Shown in pieces: positions 7,618 through 16,022 of a stretch of DNA of 42,672 nucleotides. Both the position numbers and the translations under genes were made by a program. The notes under the pieces are model-generated. The model saw nothing but the letters and a program-made list of their open reading frames with translations, had not been told where the DNA came from and made no database searches. The stretch's first letter is position 1; every line of letters starts with the position of its first letter. Where the stretch lies: NCBI GenBank assembly GCA_023460055.1, contig JAEWRJ010000143.1:1-42672 (forward strand). Direction: 5' to 3'. The DNA is from Bacillota bacterium. GTDB lineage: Bacteria > Bacillota > Clostridia > Christensenellales > Aristaeellaceae.

Positions 7618-9120
7618 TTAGCGGTTATGGACACCCCGCCATATTTCCTGCTGCCTCGCTACATAGGTGCTCTTTCCAACGAGCTTTTCCTCAACCAGCT
7701 GTCCGCTTACATATTTCTGCAGATAGGTCTCTACAACCTTGCCTTCCTTAGCGGCGCTTTTTTCAACTTCTTCATCCTTGTAATAAGCATGCAGCCCATC
7801 CTTATCCGATACATACTTCGGATTGGCGGAAGGGTAGAGTACCTCGGCTACTACGGTCTTCAGCTTATGCTGAACACCGGATCCAAGCGGCTCTCCGTAA
7901 ATGATCACCTCAGTGACCAGTTTGCGAGAGCTTGCGCCGGGCTTGACACGGGCGACGATATAGAGGTCATGGCTCGTATTGTTCTTGAATTTGAAATCCA
8001 GTTCCCTGTCTTTTGTCCAGTAAACTGTCGCGTCCATCCCTGGATCTGTGTAGTTGACAGGTTCCGCGTGCGATCTGCGGGTGGTAATCTGCAGATCAGC
8101 CAGTAAAGCCGCCTGATATATGGTCGTACTGGTCTGGCATACACCGCCGCCTATGCCGGACTCGTAATAGCCGTAAACCAGTTCCATGGCCGGACGATAT
8201 CCATTTTCCAGCGTTCTTTCCTCTGCGGTTTTGTTAAAGCTAAATTCTGCGCCGGGCTTTAATATAGTACCGCTGATCTTTCCCGATGATATCCTTATGT
8301 TTTCGGTACGATCAGGCTCTGACCTGCTTGATATTTCTGTCTGCGCGATACTGCGCAGCTGCATGTTCTCGCGCAGCATCACTTCGGTCACGGCAGGCTG
8401 GATGATCTCAGGCTGAAGTTCAAAGCTACCGGATACGCCTTGCGCCGCATACTCCAGGATTTGCTTCCTGGCTTTATCAATATCCAGATGATAACCGATC
8501 TGCTCTTTCTGGATAATAAAGGGATCAGACAGGCCCGGGTCAAAGCGGAGCAGATACGCATCGGCAGGTATGGAAGTGCCTTCAATATAGTTGGCAATTT
8601 CAGTCAGATACTGCCCCAGCTGATCGCTGTTGAATTCACTGTTTTGTACGGTGGAGGCTTGCCATGGCTCGGTCTTCAGCCTGTCAATGGCTTCCTTTTT
8701 CTGGTAGTTGTCTCCGGTATGGGTCAAATCCCATGCCGCTTTCAAGGTCTGGTTGATCGAGTCAACGTTGGTTTGGAGGCCGAGTGTCTGATAGTTGACC
8801 GTTACATAACTATGTCCGTTATAGGTCAGGTCCATGCTCCAGGCGCTGACGCTTTGCTGGCGTTTGCTAAAGACAGCATCATAGGCCTCCTGAGGAGCCA
8901 TCCTGGAAATATCGATGCCGTCGACATGGATATTATCAGCAAACACGTCTTCGTAGGGTTCTATTTCCTGCGCTACACGGCTGTCCCGCAGAGCGCGAAT
9001 GCCAAACAGGACGACCAATACCAAGGCAAGCGCAATCAGCAGCCACGGCAATATCCTGACTGCAAGGCCGCGTCTTTGTGGAGGCCGGTAGGAATGATTG
9101 AAATTAGTTTGCTGCTGCAT
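7618..9120 (-). CDS. Membrane-anchored VanW family protein
   Basis: This is a 500-residue envelope protein. A basic N-terminus is followed by one membrane segment (about 22-43), so the bulk is outside the cell. Residues about 60-240 resemble the putative peptidoglycan-binding repeats that precede VanW (MAPQEAYDAVF, a family-like start). The VanW domain follows (about 275-410) with its hallmark GGGVCQTSTTIYQ, Cys at 328. The C-terminal 80 residues resemble a G5-like end. VanW was named from vancomycin resistance clusters, but its activity is unknown; a role in cell wall modification is inferred. It stands 178 bp after ftsH and is separated from nadK by a promoter, so it is probably monocistronic. 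Confidence 0.88.
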   Translation of the reverse strand: MQQQTNFNHSYRPPQRRGLAVRILPWLLIALALVLVVLFGIRALRDSRVAQEIEPYEDVFADNIHVDGIDISRMAPQEAYDAVFSKRQQSVSAWSMDLTYNGHSYVTVNYQTLGLQTNVDSINQTLKAAWDLTHTGDNYQKKEAIDRLKTEPWQASTVQNSEFNSDQLGQYLTEIANYIEGTSIPADAYLLRFDPGLSDPFIIQKEQIGYHLDIDKARKQILEYAAQGVSGSFELQPEIIQPAVTEVMLRENMQLRSIAQTEISSRSEPDRTENIRISSGKISGTILKPGAEFSFNKTAEERTLENGYRPAMELVYGYYESGIGGGVCQTSTTIYQAALLADLQITTRRSHAEPVNYTDPGMDATVYWTKDRELDFKFKNNTSHDLYIVARVKPGASSRKLVTEVIIYGEPLGSGVQHKLKTVVAEVLYPSANPKYVSDKDGLHAYYKDEEVEKSAAKEGKVVETYLQKYVSGQLVEEKLVGKSTYVARQQEIWRGVHNR

Positions 9121-9298
9121 GGTGAAGTCTGATCCTCGCTGTCAAGTAGTCAAGGTGATAAAAGCCGGTGTGTTTCTAGCGATGCGTTTGTACCTCCGTA
9201 ATACACACAAGCCCGAATGGCGAAACGCCATCCGAAGCCTGTGAAGCTGTATGCGAATCAGAAAACCAAAAGGCTTGTGAGGATCCGAATCCATTAAT
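9121..9298 (-). other. Intergenic leader region with competing hairpins before the VanW gene
   Basis: No gene is seen here. CACAAGCC (9206-9213) pairs perfectly with GGCTTGTG (9272-9279) and encloses a tight hairpin ATGGCG-AAA-CGCCAT (9217-9231). AAGCCT (9235-9240) could compete for the same AGGCTT (9271-9276). In the minus direction this would be the 5' leader of the VanW gene. No known riboswitch core was recognised and no T-run follows. Confidence 0.3.
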
Positions 9299-11215
9299 TC
9301 AGCCAAGGGAAGGGGCAGGCTTCGCAACATAGGCCTCACCCTCGCTGTCCATGAAGGCAAGGAAATCGTCACGCATGATGGTCTCCTTCTCCATCAGGAG
9401 CTTCGCCAAACCATGAAGCTTATCAGTGTGTTCTTTTAAGGTATCCATGGTGACTTCATAGCATTTATTCAGTGTTGCGGCTACTTCACGGTCGATCTCA
9501 TCAGCTAAATGCTCACTGTACTCGCGTGACTGGCCAAACTCCATGCCAACGAACACTTCATGATCATTTCCCAGATAGATGGTCCCGAGCTTATCGCTCA
9601 TACCGAGTTTGGTTACCATGTAGCGCGCAAGCTCCGTTGCGCGCTTCAGGTCTGACTGTGCGCCGGTATAGATATCATTCTCGATAAGCTTGATGGCTGC
9701 GTGACCGCCAAACATCATGGAGATCGTCTGCAGCATCTTGCTGCGGCTTTGCATATCAAACTCCTGCTCAGGCAAAGAGAGCGTGAACCCGCCGGCTCCG
9801 CCGCCTCGCGGCACGATGGTTACCGTATGCACCTCATCGCAAAGCGGCAGGTAATGACCGACGATGGCGTGGCCCGCCTCATGATAGGCGACGATGCGGC
9901 GGTCTTCCTCAAGAACCTTATGGCTCTTCTTTTCAGGCCCCATCTGCACTTTTTCAACCGCGGAAATCAGATCGACTTGACGGATCTTAGCCTGGCGGTT
10001 ACGGGCGGCGATCAGGGCTCCCTCGTTCATCACATTTTCAAGATCGGCACCCGTTGCGAAAGGAGTGCGTTTGGCGATATTATCAAGGTTGACATCATCA
10101 GCCAGAGGTTTTCCCTTGCTGTGTACATTCAGAATGGCTATGCGCCCGTTAACGTCAGGATAGTTTACATTGACCTGCCGGTCAAATCGGCCGGGACGCA
10201 GCAAGGCAGGGTCCAGTATATCCTGACGGTTGGTGGCGGCCATCACGATGACCCCCTCATTGGTGGAGAAGCCATCCATTTCAACCAATAGCTGGTTGAG
10301 TGTTTGCTCCCGCTCATCATGGCCGCCGCCGAGGCCTGCGCCGCGGTGCCGGCCAACCGCGTCGATCTCATCAATGAATACGATGCTGGGGGCGCTGCGC
10401 TTGGCTTGCTCAAACAGATCACGCACACGGCTTGCGCCGACACCGACAAACATCTCCACGAAATCAGAACCGCTGATGGAGAAGAAAGGCACTTTTGCTT
10501 CACCCGCAACAGCCTTGGCAAGCAAGGTCTTGCCGGTACCGGGAGGGCCGACAAGCAGCACGCCCTTAGGGATCCTGGCCCCAAGCTCAAGGTATTTTTT
10601 GGGCTCCTTTAAGAAGTCCACGATTTCCTTCAGTTCATCCTTCTCCTCATCGGCACCTGCCACATCAGCAAAAGTGATTTTGTTCTTGTTGGGATCAACC
10701 ATATTTGCATGGCTTTTTCCAAAACTCATCACTTTTGAGTTTCCGCCTGTCTGCTGGCGCATCATCATATACCAGAATACCATGACCAGGCCAAGCGGAA
10801 TCAGGAAGGGCATCATTTCAATATACCAGGGGGTAACGACAGGCGACAGATACTCAAGCCTGAGCTTGCGGCCGCTGAACTCAATATCATTCAGGCTGAC
10901 GACGGCTGGATCGACATCATTCTTTGATGCGTACATACGTGTCAGCGTCTCAATAAAATCAGCGCCGATGGTGCTTTCAAAATCATACCTGGCGGGAAAA
11001 TCCGATTCAGACACCAGGCTTGGGACATCAAGGCCATACAGCGTATTTCCGCGTATCGCGACGCGGGCTACCTTGCCGTCAGCAATATTCTGCAGCAGGT
11101 CAGGGTATTTCACCCTTGGGGTCGGGATAGAGATGCTCTCCGATATCATGTAGGCCACCAGCAGGAAGGCAGCAATCATAAATATATATCCGAGCGCTCC
11201 GCGAGATTTTCGCAA
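9299..11215 (-). CDS. ftsH: ATP-dependent zinc metalloprotease FtsH
   Basis: FtsH is a membrane-bound hexameric AAA protease that degrades misfolded membrane proteins and selected regulators. There are two membrane segments (about 7-25 and 131-153) around an extracytoplasmic loop. The AAA module has Walker A GPPGTGKT (223-230) and Walker B FIDEID (280-285), and the zinc protease site HEAGH is at 445-449. At 638 residues the length is normal. The open frame extends to a TTG at 11239, but a perfect AAGGAGG lies inside that extension and is placed 8 nt before the TTG at 11215, which is therefore taken as the start. It follows hpt and has its own promoter. Confidence 0.96.
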   Translation of the reverse strand: MRKSRGALGYIFMIAAFLLVAYMISESISIPTPRVKYPDLLQNIADGKVARVAIRGNTLYGLDVPSLVSESDFPARYDFESTIGADFIETLTRMYASKNDVDPAVVSLNDIEFSGRKLRLEYLSPVVTPWYIEMMPFLIPLGLVMVFWYMMMRQQTGGNSKVMSFGKSHANMVDPNKNKITFADVAGADEEKDELKEIVDFLKEPKKYLELGARIPKGVLLVGPPGTGKTLLAKAVAGEAKVPFFSISGSDFVEMFVGVGASRVRDLFEQAKRSAPSIVFIDEIDAVGRHRGAGLGGGHDEREQTLNQLLVEMDGFSTNEGVIVMAATNRQDILDPALLRPGRFDRQVNVNYPDVNGRIAILNVHSKGKPLADDVNLDNIAKRTPFATGADLENVMNEGALIAARNRQAKIRQVDLISAVEKVQMGPEKKSHKVLEEDRRIVAYHEAGHAIVGHYLPLCDEVHTVTIVPRGGGAGGFTLSLPEQEFDMQSRSKMLQTISMMFGGHAAIKLIENDIYTGAQSDLKRATELARYMVTKLGMSDKLGTIYLGNDHEVFVGMEFGQSREYSEHLADEIDREVAATLNKCYEVTMDTLKEHTDKLHGLAKLLMEKETIMRDDFLAFMDSEGEAYVAKPAPSLG

Positions 11216-11248
11216 CAGGGGGTCCTCCTTTAGTAACAATCACTTATA

Positions 11249-11278
11249 ATTATATCACGCTGTTTTAAGCCTAAGCAA
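11249..11278 (-). promoter_or_regulatory. Promoter for ftsH (extended -10)
   Basis: Minus strand: TTGCTT (11278-11273), 18 bp spacer, TATAAT (11254-11249) with the extended element TGA directly upstream. Transcription would begin near 11242, giving a short leader containing AAGGAGG before the TTG at 11215. Confidence 0.6.
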
Positions 11279-11285
11279 GCAATGT

Positions 11286-11317
11286 ATAGTTTATCAAGGC
11301 TTTGAGTTGTAAACTAT
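11286..11317. repeat. Inverted repeat between hpt and ftsH
   Basis: ATAGTTTA (11286-11293) and TAAACTAT (11310-11317) are perfect 8-bp arms, with an inner TCAA-GGCT-TTGA. There is no T-run on either side, so it is not a clear terminator. It lies just upstream of the ftsH -35 and could be an operator or an mRNA 3' structure of hpt. Confidence 0.35.
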
Positions 11318-11348
11318 TCTTGAACATCGTGCCACACCAAGGTCCTTT

Positions 11349-11909
11349 TTATTCCTCTGAGTAGATTTTCGGGTCGAGTACGCCGATATCCGGCAGATTT
11401 CGATATTTCTCCGCATAATCAAGACCATAGCCGACGACAAACTCGTTAGGGATGGTGAAGCAGACATAGTCAACCTTCAGCTCATTCTTTCTGCGCTCAG
11501 GCTTGTCAAGCAGGGTGGCCAGCTTGACGGACTTCGCGCCGCGTTTTGAGAGGACATCCATGATGTAGGTGAGCGTCAGACCGCTGTCAACAATATCCTC
11601 CACCACAAGAACATCTTTATCGAGCACGGACTGATCCAGATCCTTTTGCAGGCGAACCTCTCCGGAGGTTCTGGTACTGTTGCCGTAACTGGAAATAGCC
11701 ATAAAATCGATCGTCAGAGGCAGATCAAGTTCCCTGATCAGATCGGTAAAAAACATCACCGCGCCTCTTAAAATACAAATGCACATCAAATCCTTGCCCT
11801 GATACTCATTGTTGATCTGCGCGGCCAGTTTCTTTACCGCTTCGCGGATCTCATTCTGCCCAATCAGTACCTTGGATAAATCTCTGTACAGCACTCTCTC
11901 ATCCATCAT
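11349..11909 (-). CDS. hpt: Hypoxanthine phosphoribosyltransferase
   Basis: Hpt converts hypoxanthine (and usually guanine) with PRPP to the nucleotide in purine salvage. Started at the ATG at 11909 it has 186 residues, the normal size, beginning MMDERVLYRDLSKVLI. The PRPP motif VLVVEDIVDSGLTL and the C-terminal YRNLPDIGVLDP typical of the family are present. A longer frame to 11981 is just read-through of the tilS region: AAGGAG is placed 10 nt before 11909. The start overlaps the tilS stop by 11 bp, so the two are coupled. The tilS-hpt-ftsH order is a known Bacillota arrangement. Confidence 0.95.
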   Translation of the reverse strand: MMDERVLYRDLSKVLIGQNEIREAVKKLAAQINNEYQGKDLMCICILRGAVMFFTDLIRELDLPLTIDFMAISSYGNSTRTSGEVRLQKDLDQSVLDKDVLVVEDIVDSGLTLTYIMDVLSKRGAKSVKLATLLDKPERRKNELKVDYVCFTIPNEFVVGYGLDYAEKYRNLPDIGVLDPKIYSEE

Positions 11910-13227
11910 ATGCCCCACACTCCTTCGATTGGTTTTCTGTTTCATCCGGCAGGCGTCCGGAATAAGCCAAAACTGTCTCACATTTCGTATCTGGTGTCAA
12001 GGCAGCGGGTTGAGCCATACCAAACCCTACAACCCATAAGATGTCCTGCCCTCTTGCCAGTACCGGCCATTGATCCCGTAAGGGACGATCCATTCTGCGG
12101 TTAATCAGATAGTCGCTCAGGCTCTGCGTCCCTTCCATGCCAAGCGGCTTGATCCTGTCGCCCGCATGACGGTAACGAAGCTGCGCTCCCTGAACCTTTT
12201 CAGTGTCGAATACCTCCACCCGCCTGCTTGCGGATTTTGGTCTCTTCGTTTCACACAGGCTTCCAAGAGCCAAAGGGATTATGCGGGGGTCAATCAAATG
12301 CAGACGCTGCCCGGTTCTAAACGCCTTAAAATCTCCCGGCAGATTATCGCTTTCTCGGGGCAGCAACCGGATAAGCCGTTCCGTATGCAGCCTATCCGGA
12401 GAAAGACCTGCTTTCACGCAAAAAGCTCGAAGCAGGCGTCTTCGGGCGGCTATATGAAGTGTATTAAAATCCTGAATGTTTAGAAAGAGACAGGATGGGT
12501 GCAAAGAGGCGTTTTCATCAAGCCATTTATTCGAATAAAGCTGCCAATACTCTTCCTCATCCCCCATTAGCTCACTGGCTGAGGCAATATTGGGCACGCA
12601 GTCAGACGACAACTCTTCCATCAAAGGGATAAGGCGGCTGCGGACAGCGTTGCGCATAAACCTGATGTCATGGTTGCTTTCATCCTCCCGCCAGGGAATG
12701 CCCCGAACATTTAAGTAGTCCTCAATATCACTCCTTCTGACAGACAGAAGCGGGCGCCAGACGGCTTGCCTGCGTGTACGCATGGCCGAAAGGCCGGTCG
12801 GCCCCGCTCCGCGCATCAGACGCATCAGCAGTGTTTCTGCCTGATCATCCATATGATGGGCAAGCGCCAGCATGCCTGCGCCGCATTCGCCCATCGCTTC
12901 CTCAAAGGCCTTGTAGCGTGCTGCCCGCGCGTTAGCTTCCAGGTTTCCCCGGCGTGATACCTCTACCCTTTTGATGATTAGGGGCAGACCCCACTGGCTG
13001 CACAGCCCTTCAACAAAACGCTGATCCTCTTCAGCTTCCTGCCTCAAGTGATGGTTTACATGCACACAGCTTAGTCGAAACCCTTTTTCTGATCTCAGGC
13101 ACACCAACAAATGCGCAAGACAAACAGAATCCGCGCCGCCGGATAACCCGACTAACAGGTTGTCCGGTGAACGCTCCGATTCATACGAGGCCCTCAGTTT
13201 GTTGTAAAGTGCTGCTGATTCATCCAT
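11899..13227 (-). CDS. tilS: tRNA(Ile)-lysidine synthetase TilS
   Basis: TilS attaches lysine to C34 of tRNA-Ile(CAU), changing its codon reading from AUG to AUA. The 442-residue protein has the N-type ATP pyrophosphatase P-loop SGGADS at 29-34, the central substrate-binding domain and a C-terminal domain (GDRIKPLGMEGTQSLSDYL), as in the long TilS forms of Bacillota. The ATG at 13227 has no recognisable ribosome binding site and lies only 8 nt after a -10 box, so the mRNA may be leaderless. The downstream end overlaps hpt. Confidence 0.95.
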   Translation of the reverse strand: MDESAALYNKLRASYESERSPDNLLVGLSGGADSVCLAHLLVCLRSEKGFRLSCVHVNHHLRQEAEEDQRFVEGLCSQWGLPLIIKRVEVSRRGNLEANARAARYKAFEEAMGECGAGMLALAHHMDDQAETLLMRLMRGAGPTGLSAMRTRRQAVWRPLLSVRRSDIEDYLNVRGIPWREDESNHDIRFMRNAVRSRLIPLMEELSSDCVPNIASASELMGDEEEYWQLYSNKWLDENASLHPSCLFLNIQDFNTLHIAARRRLLRAFCVKAGLSPDRLHTERLIRLLPRESDNLPGDFKAFRTGQRLHLIDPRIIPLALGSLCETKRPKSASRRVEVFDTEKVQGAQLRYRHAGDRIKPLGMEGTQSLSDYLINRRMDRPLRDQWPVLARGQDILWVVGFGMAQPAALTPDTKCETVLAYSGRLPDETENQSKECGAYDG

Positions 13228-13235
13228 AGGGTCAT

Positions 13236-13264
13236 AGTATACAATAAAAACAAGTCATAGTTAA
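13236..13264 (-). promoter_or_regulatory. Promoter for tilS-hpt, possibly giving a leaderless mRNA
   Basis: Minus strand: TTAACT (13264-13259), 17 bp spacer, TATACT (13241-13236). The tilS ATG starts at 13227, only 8 nt after the -10, so transcription should begin at or next to the start codon. Confidence 0.5.
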
Positions 13265-13338
13265 TGATTGACAGCAAATAATCCCGATCTTCAGGCTGCT
13301 TTCTTTTATCGATAAACCCGGGTGCCTTTCGGAGACGC

Positions 13339-13377
13339 AAAAACGCGGGTTGCGGTGTTAAGAGTCCGCAGCCCGCG
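13339..13377 (-). terminator. Rho-independent terminator of the sigma/anti-sigma/SIMPL operon
   Basis: On the minus strand CGCGGGCTGCGG and CCGCAACCCGCG form a 12-bp GC-rich stem with one wobble pair (arms 13366-13377 and 13344-13355), followed by TTTTT (13343-13339). It begins 21 bp after the SIMPL gene stop. Confidence 0.9.
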
Positions 13378-13397
13378 TGAACATATCTTCTGAATCT

Positions 13398-14105
13398 TCA
13401 GTCTATTTCGTAGGTGAGTGTTACAGCGGCTGATACAACGATCGCTCCGCTGACGATGGCTGCCGCGTTGGATACGCTGGCTTCATACGCGACCTGGTTT
13501 CTGGCGTCAGAATAGCCGCCGTAATCATACTGATTTTCGATGCGAGCAATATCGCCTAGGGTTTTACCGGATGCTTTGGCCAGTACCTCCGCTTTGCTGC
13601 GGGCATCCTCCACCGCGCGCTCAAGCGCTGTCTTATAGGCATCCTTTTCCTTGGATGAACTGAATGTCAGCCCATAGATCTGATTGGCACCGGCTTTGGT
13701 GGCCGCGTCGATCACTTTGCCGATATTCTCCAGATTGCGCACCTTGATGTTGAGCATGTTACTGACATTGTACACCGGATCCGACTTGCGGATGCTGCCG
13801 TACTCCTCGTAGGGTACCTCAGTAAATACGCTGTAGTTGCTGGTCACGATGTCTTTTTCCTCAATGCCCAGTTCCTTCAGCGCGGCAAGTACCTTGCGGA
13901 TGATTTCATCGCTTTGCTGCTGAGCGGCTTCCACCGTGGCATCCTTAACAGAGGTTCCAAGTTCCAGGCTGGCGGTATCGGCAGGCAGGCTGACAGTAGC
14001 GTTACCGGCGACAACCATTTGATGGGCATCAGTATCAGCCAGTGCTGACAGGCTAAGGGATAGAATAAGGGCGAGTGCCAGAGTTACGGACAGAATCTTT
14101 TTCAT
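13398..14105 (-). CDS. Secreted SIMPL-domain (DUF541, YggE-like) protein
   Basis: The 235-residue protein starts with a clear signal peptide (1-23, ending ALSALADTDA), so it is exported. The rest is a SIMPL/DUF541 domain. Its opening reads VVAGNATVSLPADTASLELG, and it contains the typical SNYSVFTEVPYEE and AVEDARSKAEVLAKASGKTLG segments. Members include E. coli YggE and outer-membrane or periplasmic proteins linked to oxidative stress; the biochemical role is not settled. The ATG overlaps the anti-sigma stop as ATGA (14102-14105), so it is made together with the sigma/anti-sigma pair. A terminator follows. It may be an effector or sensor of the same envelope stress response. Confidence 0.88.
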   Translation of the reverse strand: MKKILSVTLALALILSLSLSALADTDAHQMVVAGNATVSLPADTASLELGTSVKDATVEAAQQQSDEIIRKVLAALKELGIEEKDIVTSNYSVFTEVPYEEYGSIRKSDPVYNVSNMLNIKVRNLENIGKVIDAATKAGANQIYGLTFSSSKEKDAYKTALERAVEDARSKAEVLAKASGKTLGDIARIENQYDYGGYSDARNQVAYEASVSNAAAIVSGAIVVSAAVTLTYEID

Positions 14106-15298
14106 TTCTTTTTCCTCCTGATGATAGTTTTGGCGATTAGAATCAGTATGGCGATTATAGCCAGATAGGGTAATGCAACGCTTAGCAGGATAACAAAATT
14201 CTCCAGAAAATTCAGCGTTATCATCCAGGCATCTGATACGGCCAAACGGATACGCTCTATCAGGCTTAATTGGGTAGCAGAGGGGCTCAGGACTTCTTCT
14301 GCTATGTAAAGCTTAATGGTGCTGTAATCCACTTTGCTGTCCATGCCCTGCAGGGAGCCGGTCAGCCTGTCAATCTGATACTGGGTATCGGCAATTTCTC
14401 GCTCTATAGCCAGTATATCTTCAACAAGGCTTGCCTTTGACAGCAAATCAATCAGACGTTCCATTTTTGTAGTCTGCGTTTGCAGACGGGTGGCTGTATC
14501 GCCGTAGCGTTCGCTGACATCTTCACGCGATTCGGTGATGGATACAGTCTGGCCCACCCCAGTCACCTGCTGGAGGTAAGCGTCAAGGCTTTCCTTGGGG
14601 ATCCTGAACGTCATGCTGGCGTAGCGGCGGCTCCCCCTGTCGACTGATATGTCAGAATATTCGACATATCCTTTTTGATCCGCCAGGGCGGTGTTCAGCT
14701 TGGTCAGGTCTTCCTCAAAGGAACGTGTGCTCAGGCTGAGGCTGACATTTCTGACGATCTTCTGCGGAGCAATGATCTCATCACTCTCTGCTGCGCTCAT
14801 CGCTTCAGGCGCAGAGCCCGCTGCTTGATCGTAGGTGCTTTCAGCCATCGCCATCACTGAGGGAGCCGCAGGCGCTGATTCCTCCGCGCCTCTTGTGAAA
14901 GACTTGTACATCCCGGCATCGTTATCCTGAGATGTGGTATATTGGTCCCCGGGTCTTGATTGGCCGACCAGCCAGGTGCCTCCAAAGACGAACAACACCG
15001 ACGCCGCGATCGCTATCCAGCGTCTGGCCGCAAAGGGCAACACGCTGTGGCTTTTTCCTTTCGGGTTCTCTGTCAAGCTGATATCCTCCTGTTCACGGAT
15101 AGCCCGCCGCCAGGAGGCTGAAAAGGTATCGGGTACCTCGAAACCTTCATCCAGCTGACCGCAGTCCTTTCGTATCTGTAGAAGCAGCCTGCACTCATTG
15201 CAAGTTTCCAGATGCCGCTCACATTCGGCGGCCTTCCGGGCGTCCAGGCTCCCCTTCAGATGCCGATCGAGAAGGCCGGAAAACTTGTCACAGGTCAT
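14102..15298 (-). CDS. Membrane-bound anti-sigma factor with zinc finger and DUF4349
   Basis: This 398-residue protein probably holds the upstream ECF sigma factor inactive. Its cytoplasmic N-terminus carries the zinc-binding anti-sigma motif H-x3-C-x2-C (His29, Cys33, Cys36, with Cys3 or Cys26 as a fourth ligand). A membrane segment follows at about 91-110. The outer part is a DUF4349 domain (IVRNVSLSLSTRSFEEDLTKL onward) with a coiled-coil stretch (about 270-320), and a second membrane helix ends in IIRRKKK at the C-terminus. The protein thus spans the membrane twice with a large external sensor. Its start overlaps the sigma stop (ATGA, 15295-15298) and its stop overlaps the SIMPL start. 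Confidence 0.87.
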   Translation of the reverse strand: MTCDKFSGLLDRHLKGSLDARKAAECERHLETCNECRLLLQIRKDCGQLDEGFEVPDTFSASWRRAIREQEDISLTENPKGKSHSVLPFAARRWIAIAASVLFVFGGTWLVGQSRPGDQYTTSQDNDAGMYKSFTRGAEESAPAAPSVMAMAESTYDQAAGSAPEAMSAAESDEIIAPQKIVRNVSLSLSTRSFEEDLTKLNTALADQKGYVEYSDISVDRGSRRYASMTFRIPKESLDAYLQQVTGVGQTVSITESREDVSERYGDTATRLQTQTTKMERLIDLLSKASLVEDILAIEREIADTQYQIDRLTGSLQGMDSKVDYSTIKLYIAEEVLSPSATQLSLIERIRLAVSDAWMITLNFLENFVILLSVALPYLAIIAILILIAKTIIRRKKK

Positions 15299-15867
15299 TT
15301 CGTTTTCCCCCTTTCATCATTTGGACGCTGAAGACTGCTGAAAAGTTCCGGATCGTTAGATAAAATATTTTTTAGCGCTGCCCTTGCCCGGTTAAGCCTG
15401 CTTTTCACTGTGCCAACGGGACACTCCATCGCGCTTGCCGCCTCATCATAGCTCATGCCCTGGAGGTCACACAGTACCAAGGCAAACCGCTGATCATCAG
15501 GCAGGCGTGATATTCCCCGCTCAAGCGCCCGCTTTCGCTCTGATGTCTCCAGCTGCAGATACGGAGAAGGACCCTCGTCTTCTTTTTCCCAGCCCGATTC
15601 CTGAAGTTCACTCAGTGAAACTTCATTTTTCCTGGCACGCAGCGCATCCATACAGCAGCGAACGGCGATTGTATACAGCCAGGTATTGAATTTCGATTGA
15701 CCTCGAAACGCGGAAAAGTTCTTATATGCCTTCAGCATAGCCTCCTGCGCGCAATCCTCCGCGTCCTGCGGGTTTCCCATCATACGCAGGCAAGTGAAGT
15801 ATATTTGCCGCTCGTACGGAGCGGCAGCCTCCTCAAAGGCATCGGCGTTTTTTCGAAAAATTGACAT
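15295..15867 (-). CDS. ECF-family RNA polymerase sigma factor
   Basis: An extracytoplasmic-function sigma factor of 190 residues. Region 2 is recognisable (DAEDCAQEAMLKAYKNF, then FNTWLYTIAVRCCMDALR), and so is region 4 with its helix-turn-helix (LPDDQRFALVLCDLQGMSYDEAASAM, then VGTVKSRLNRARAAL). An open extension to 15960 has no ribosome binding site. The ATG at 15867 follows AAGGGGAAGG and begins MSIFRKNADAFEE, so it is preferred. The gene heads an operon with its cognate anti-sigma factor and a SIMPL protein. A TATAAT on the minus strand at 15906-15901 could be the -10, but no good -35 was found, and a self-recognised ECF promoter was not identified. Confidence 0.93.
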   Translation of the reverse strand: MSIFRKNADAFEEAAAPYERQIYFTCLRMMGNPQDAEDCAQEAMLKAYKNFSAFRGQSKFNTWLYTIAVRCCMDALRARKNEVSLSELQESGWEKEDEGPSPYLQLETSERKRALERGISRLPDDQRFALVLCDLQGMSYDEAASAMECPVGTVKSRLNRARAALKNILSNDPELFSSLQRPNDERGKTK

Positions 15868-15963
15868 TTTACCGCCTTCCCCTTCTCCCTTTGTGATTCT
15901 ATTATACAACGCAAGGTATGCGGCAAAACTTGCAAGAAGATTGAAACTATTTATGAACAACTG

Positions 15964-15992
15964 TTGATTTTGAGGCAGGTGTTTAGTATACT
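15964..15992 (+). promoter_or_regulatory. Sigma-A-type promoter for the TetR-family gene
   Basis: TTGATT (15964-15969), 17 bp spacer, TATACT (15987-15992). AAGGAGG at 16011 and the ATG at 16023 follow, giving a leader of about 25 nt. Confidence 0.65.
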
Positions 15993-16022
15993 TAGCGGCA
16001 TATCCGTCTCAAGGAGGAGCTT

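Noticed and set aside
8440..9132. 230-codon plus-strand frame opposite the VanW gene
   Set aside because: Shadow of the VanW gene, with no supporting signals.
9217..9231. Hairpin ATGGCG-AAA-CGCCAT as an ftsH terminator
   Set aside because: No T-run follows in the minus direction.
10230..11153. 307-codon open frame on the plus strand opposite ftsH
   Set aside because: It is the antisense shadow of ftsH, has a Ser/Pro-rich composition with no domain, and the minus-strand gene is certain.
15901..15906. TATAAT upstream of the ECF sigma gene as a full promoter
   Set aside because: The -10 is perfect, but no -35 is found at 16-18 bp; it is mentioned only in the gene entry.
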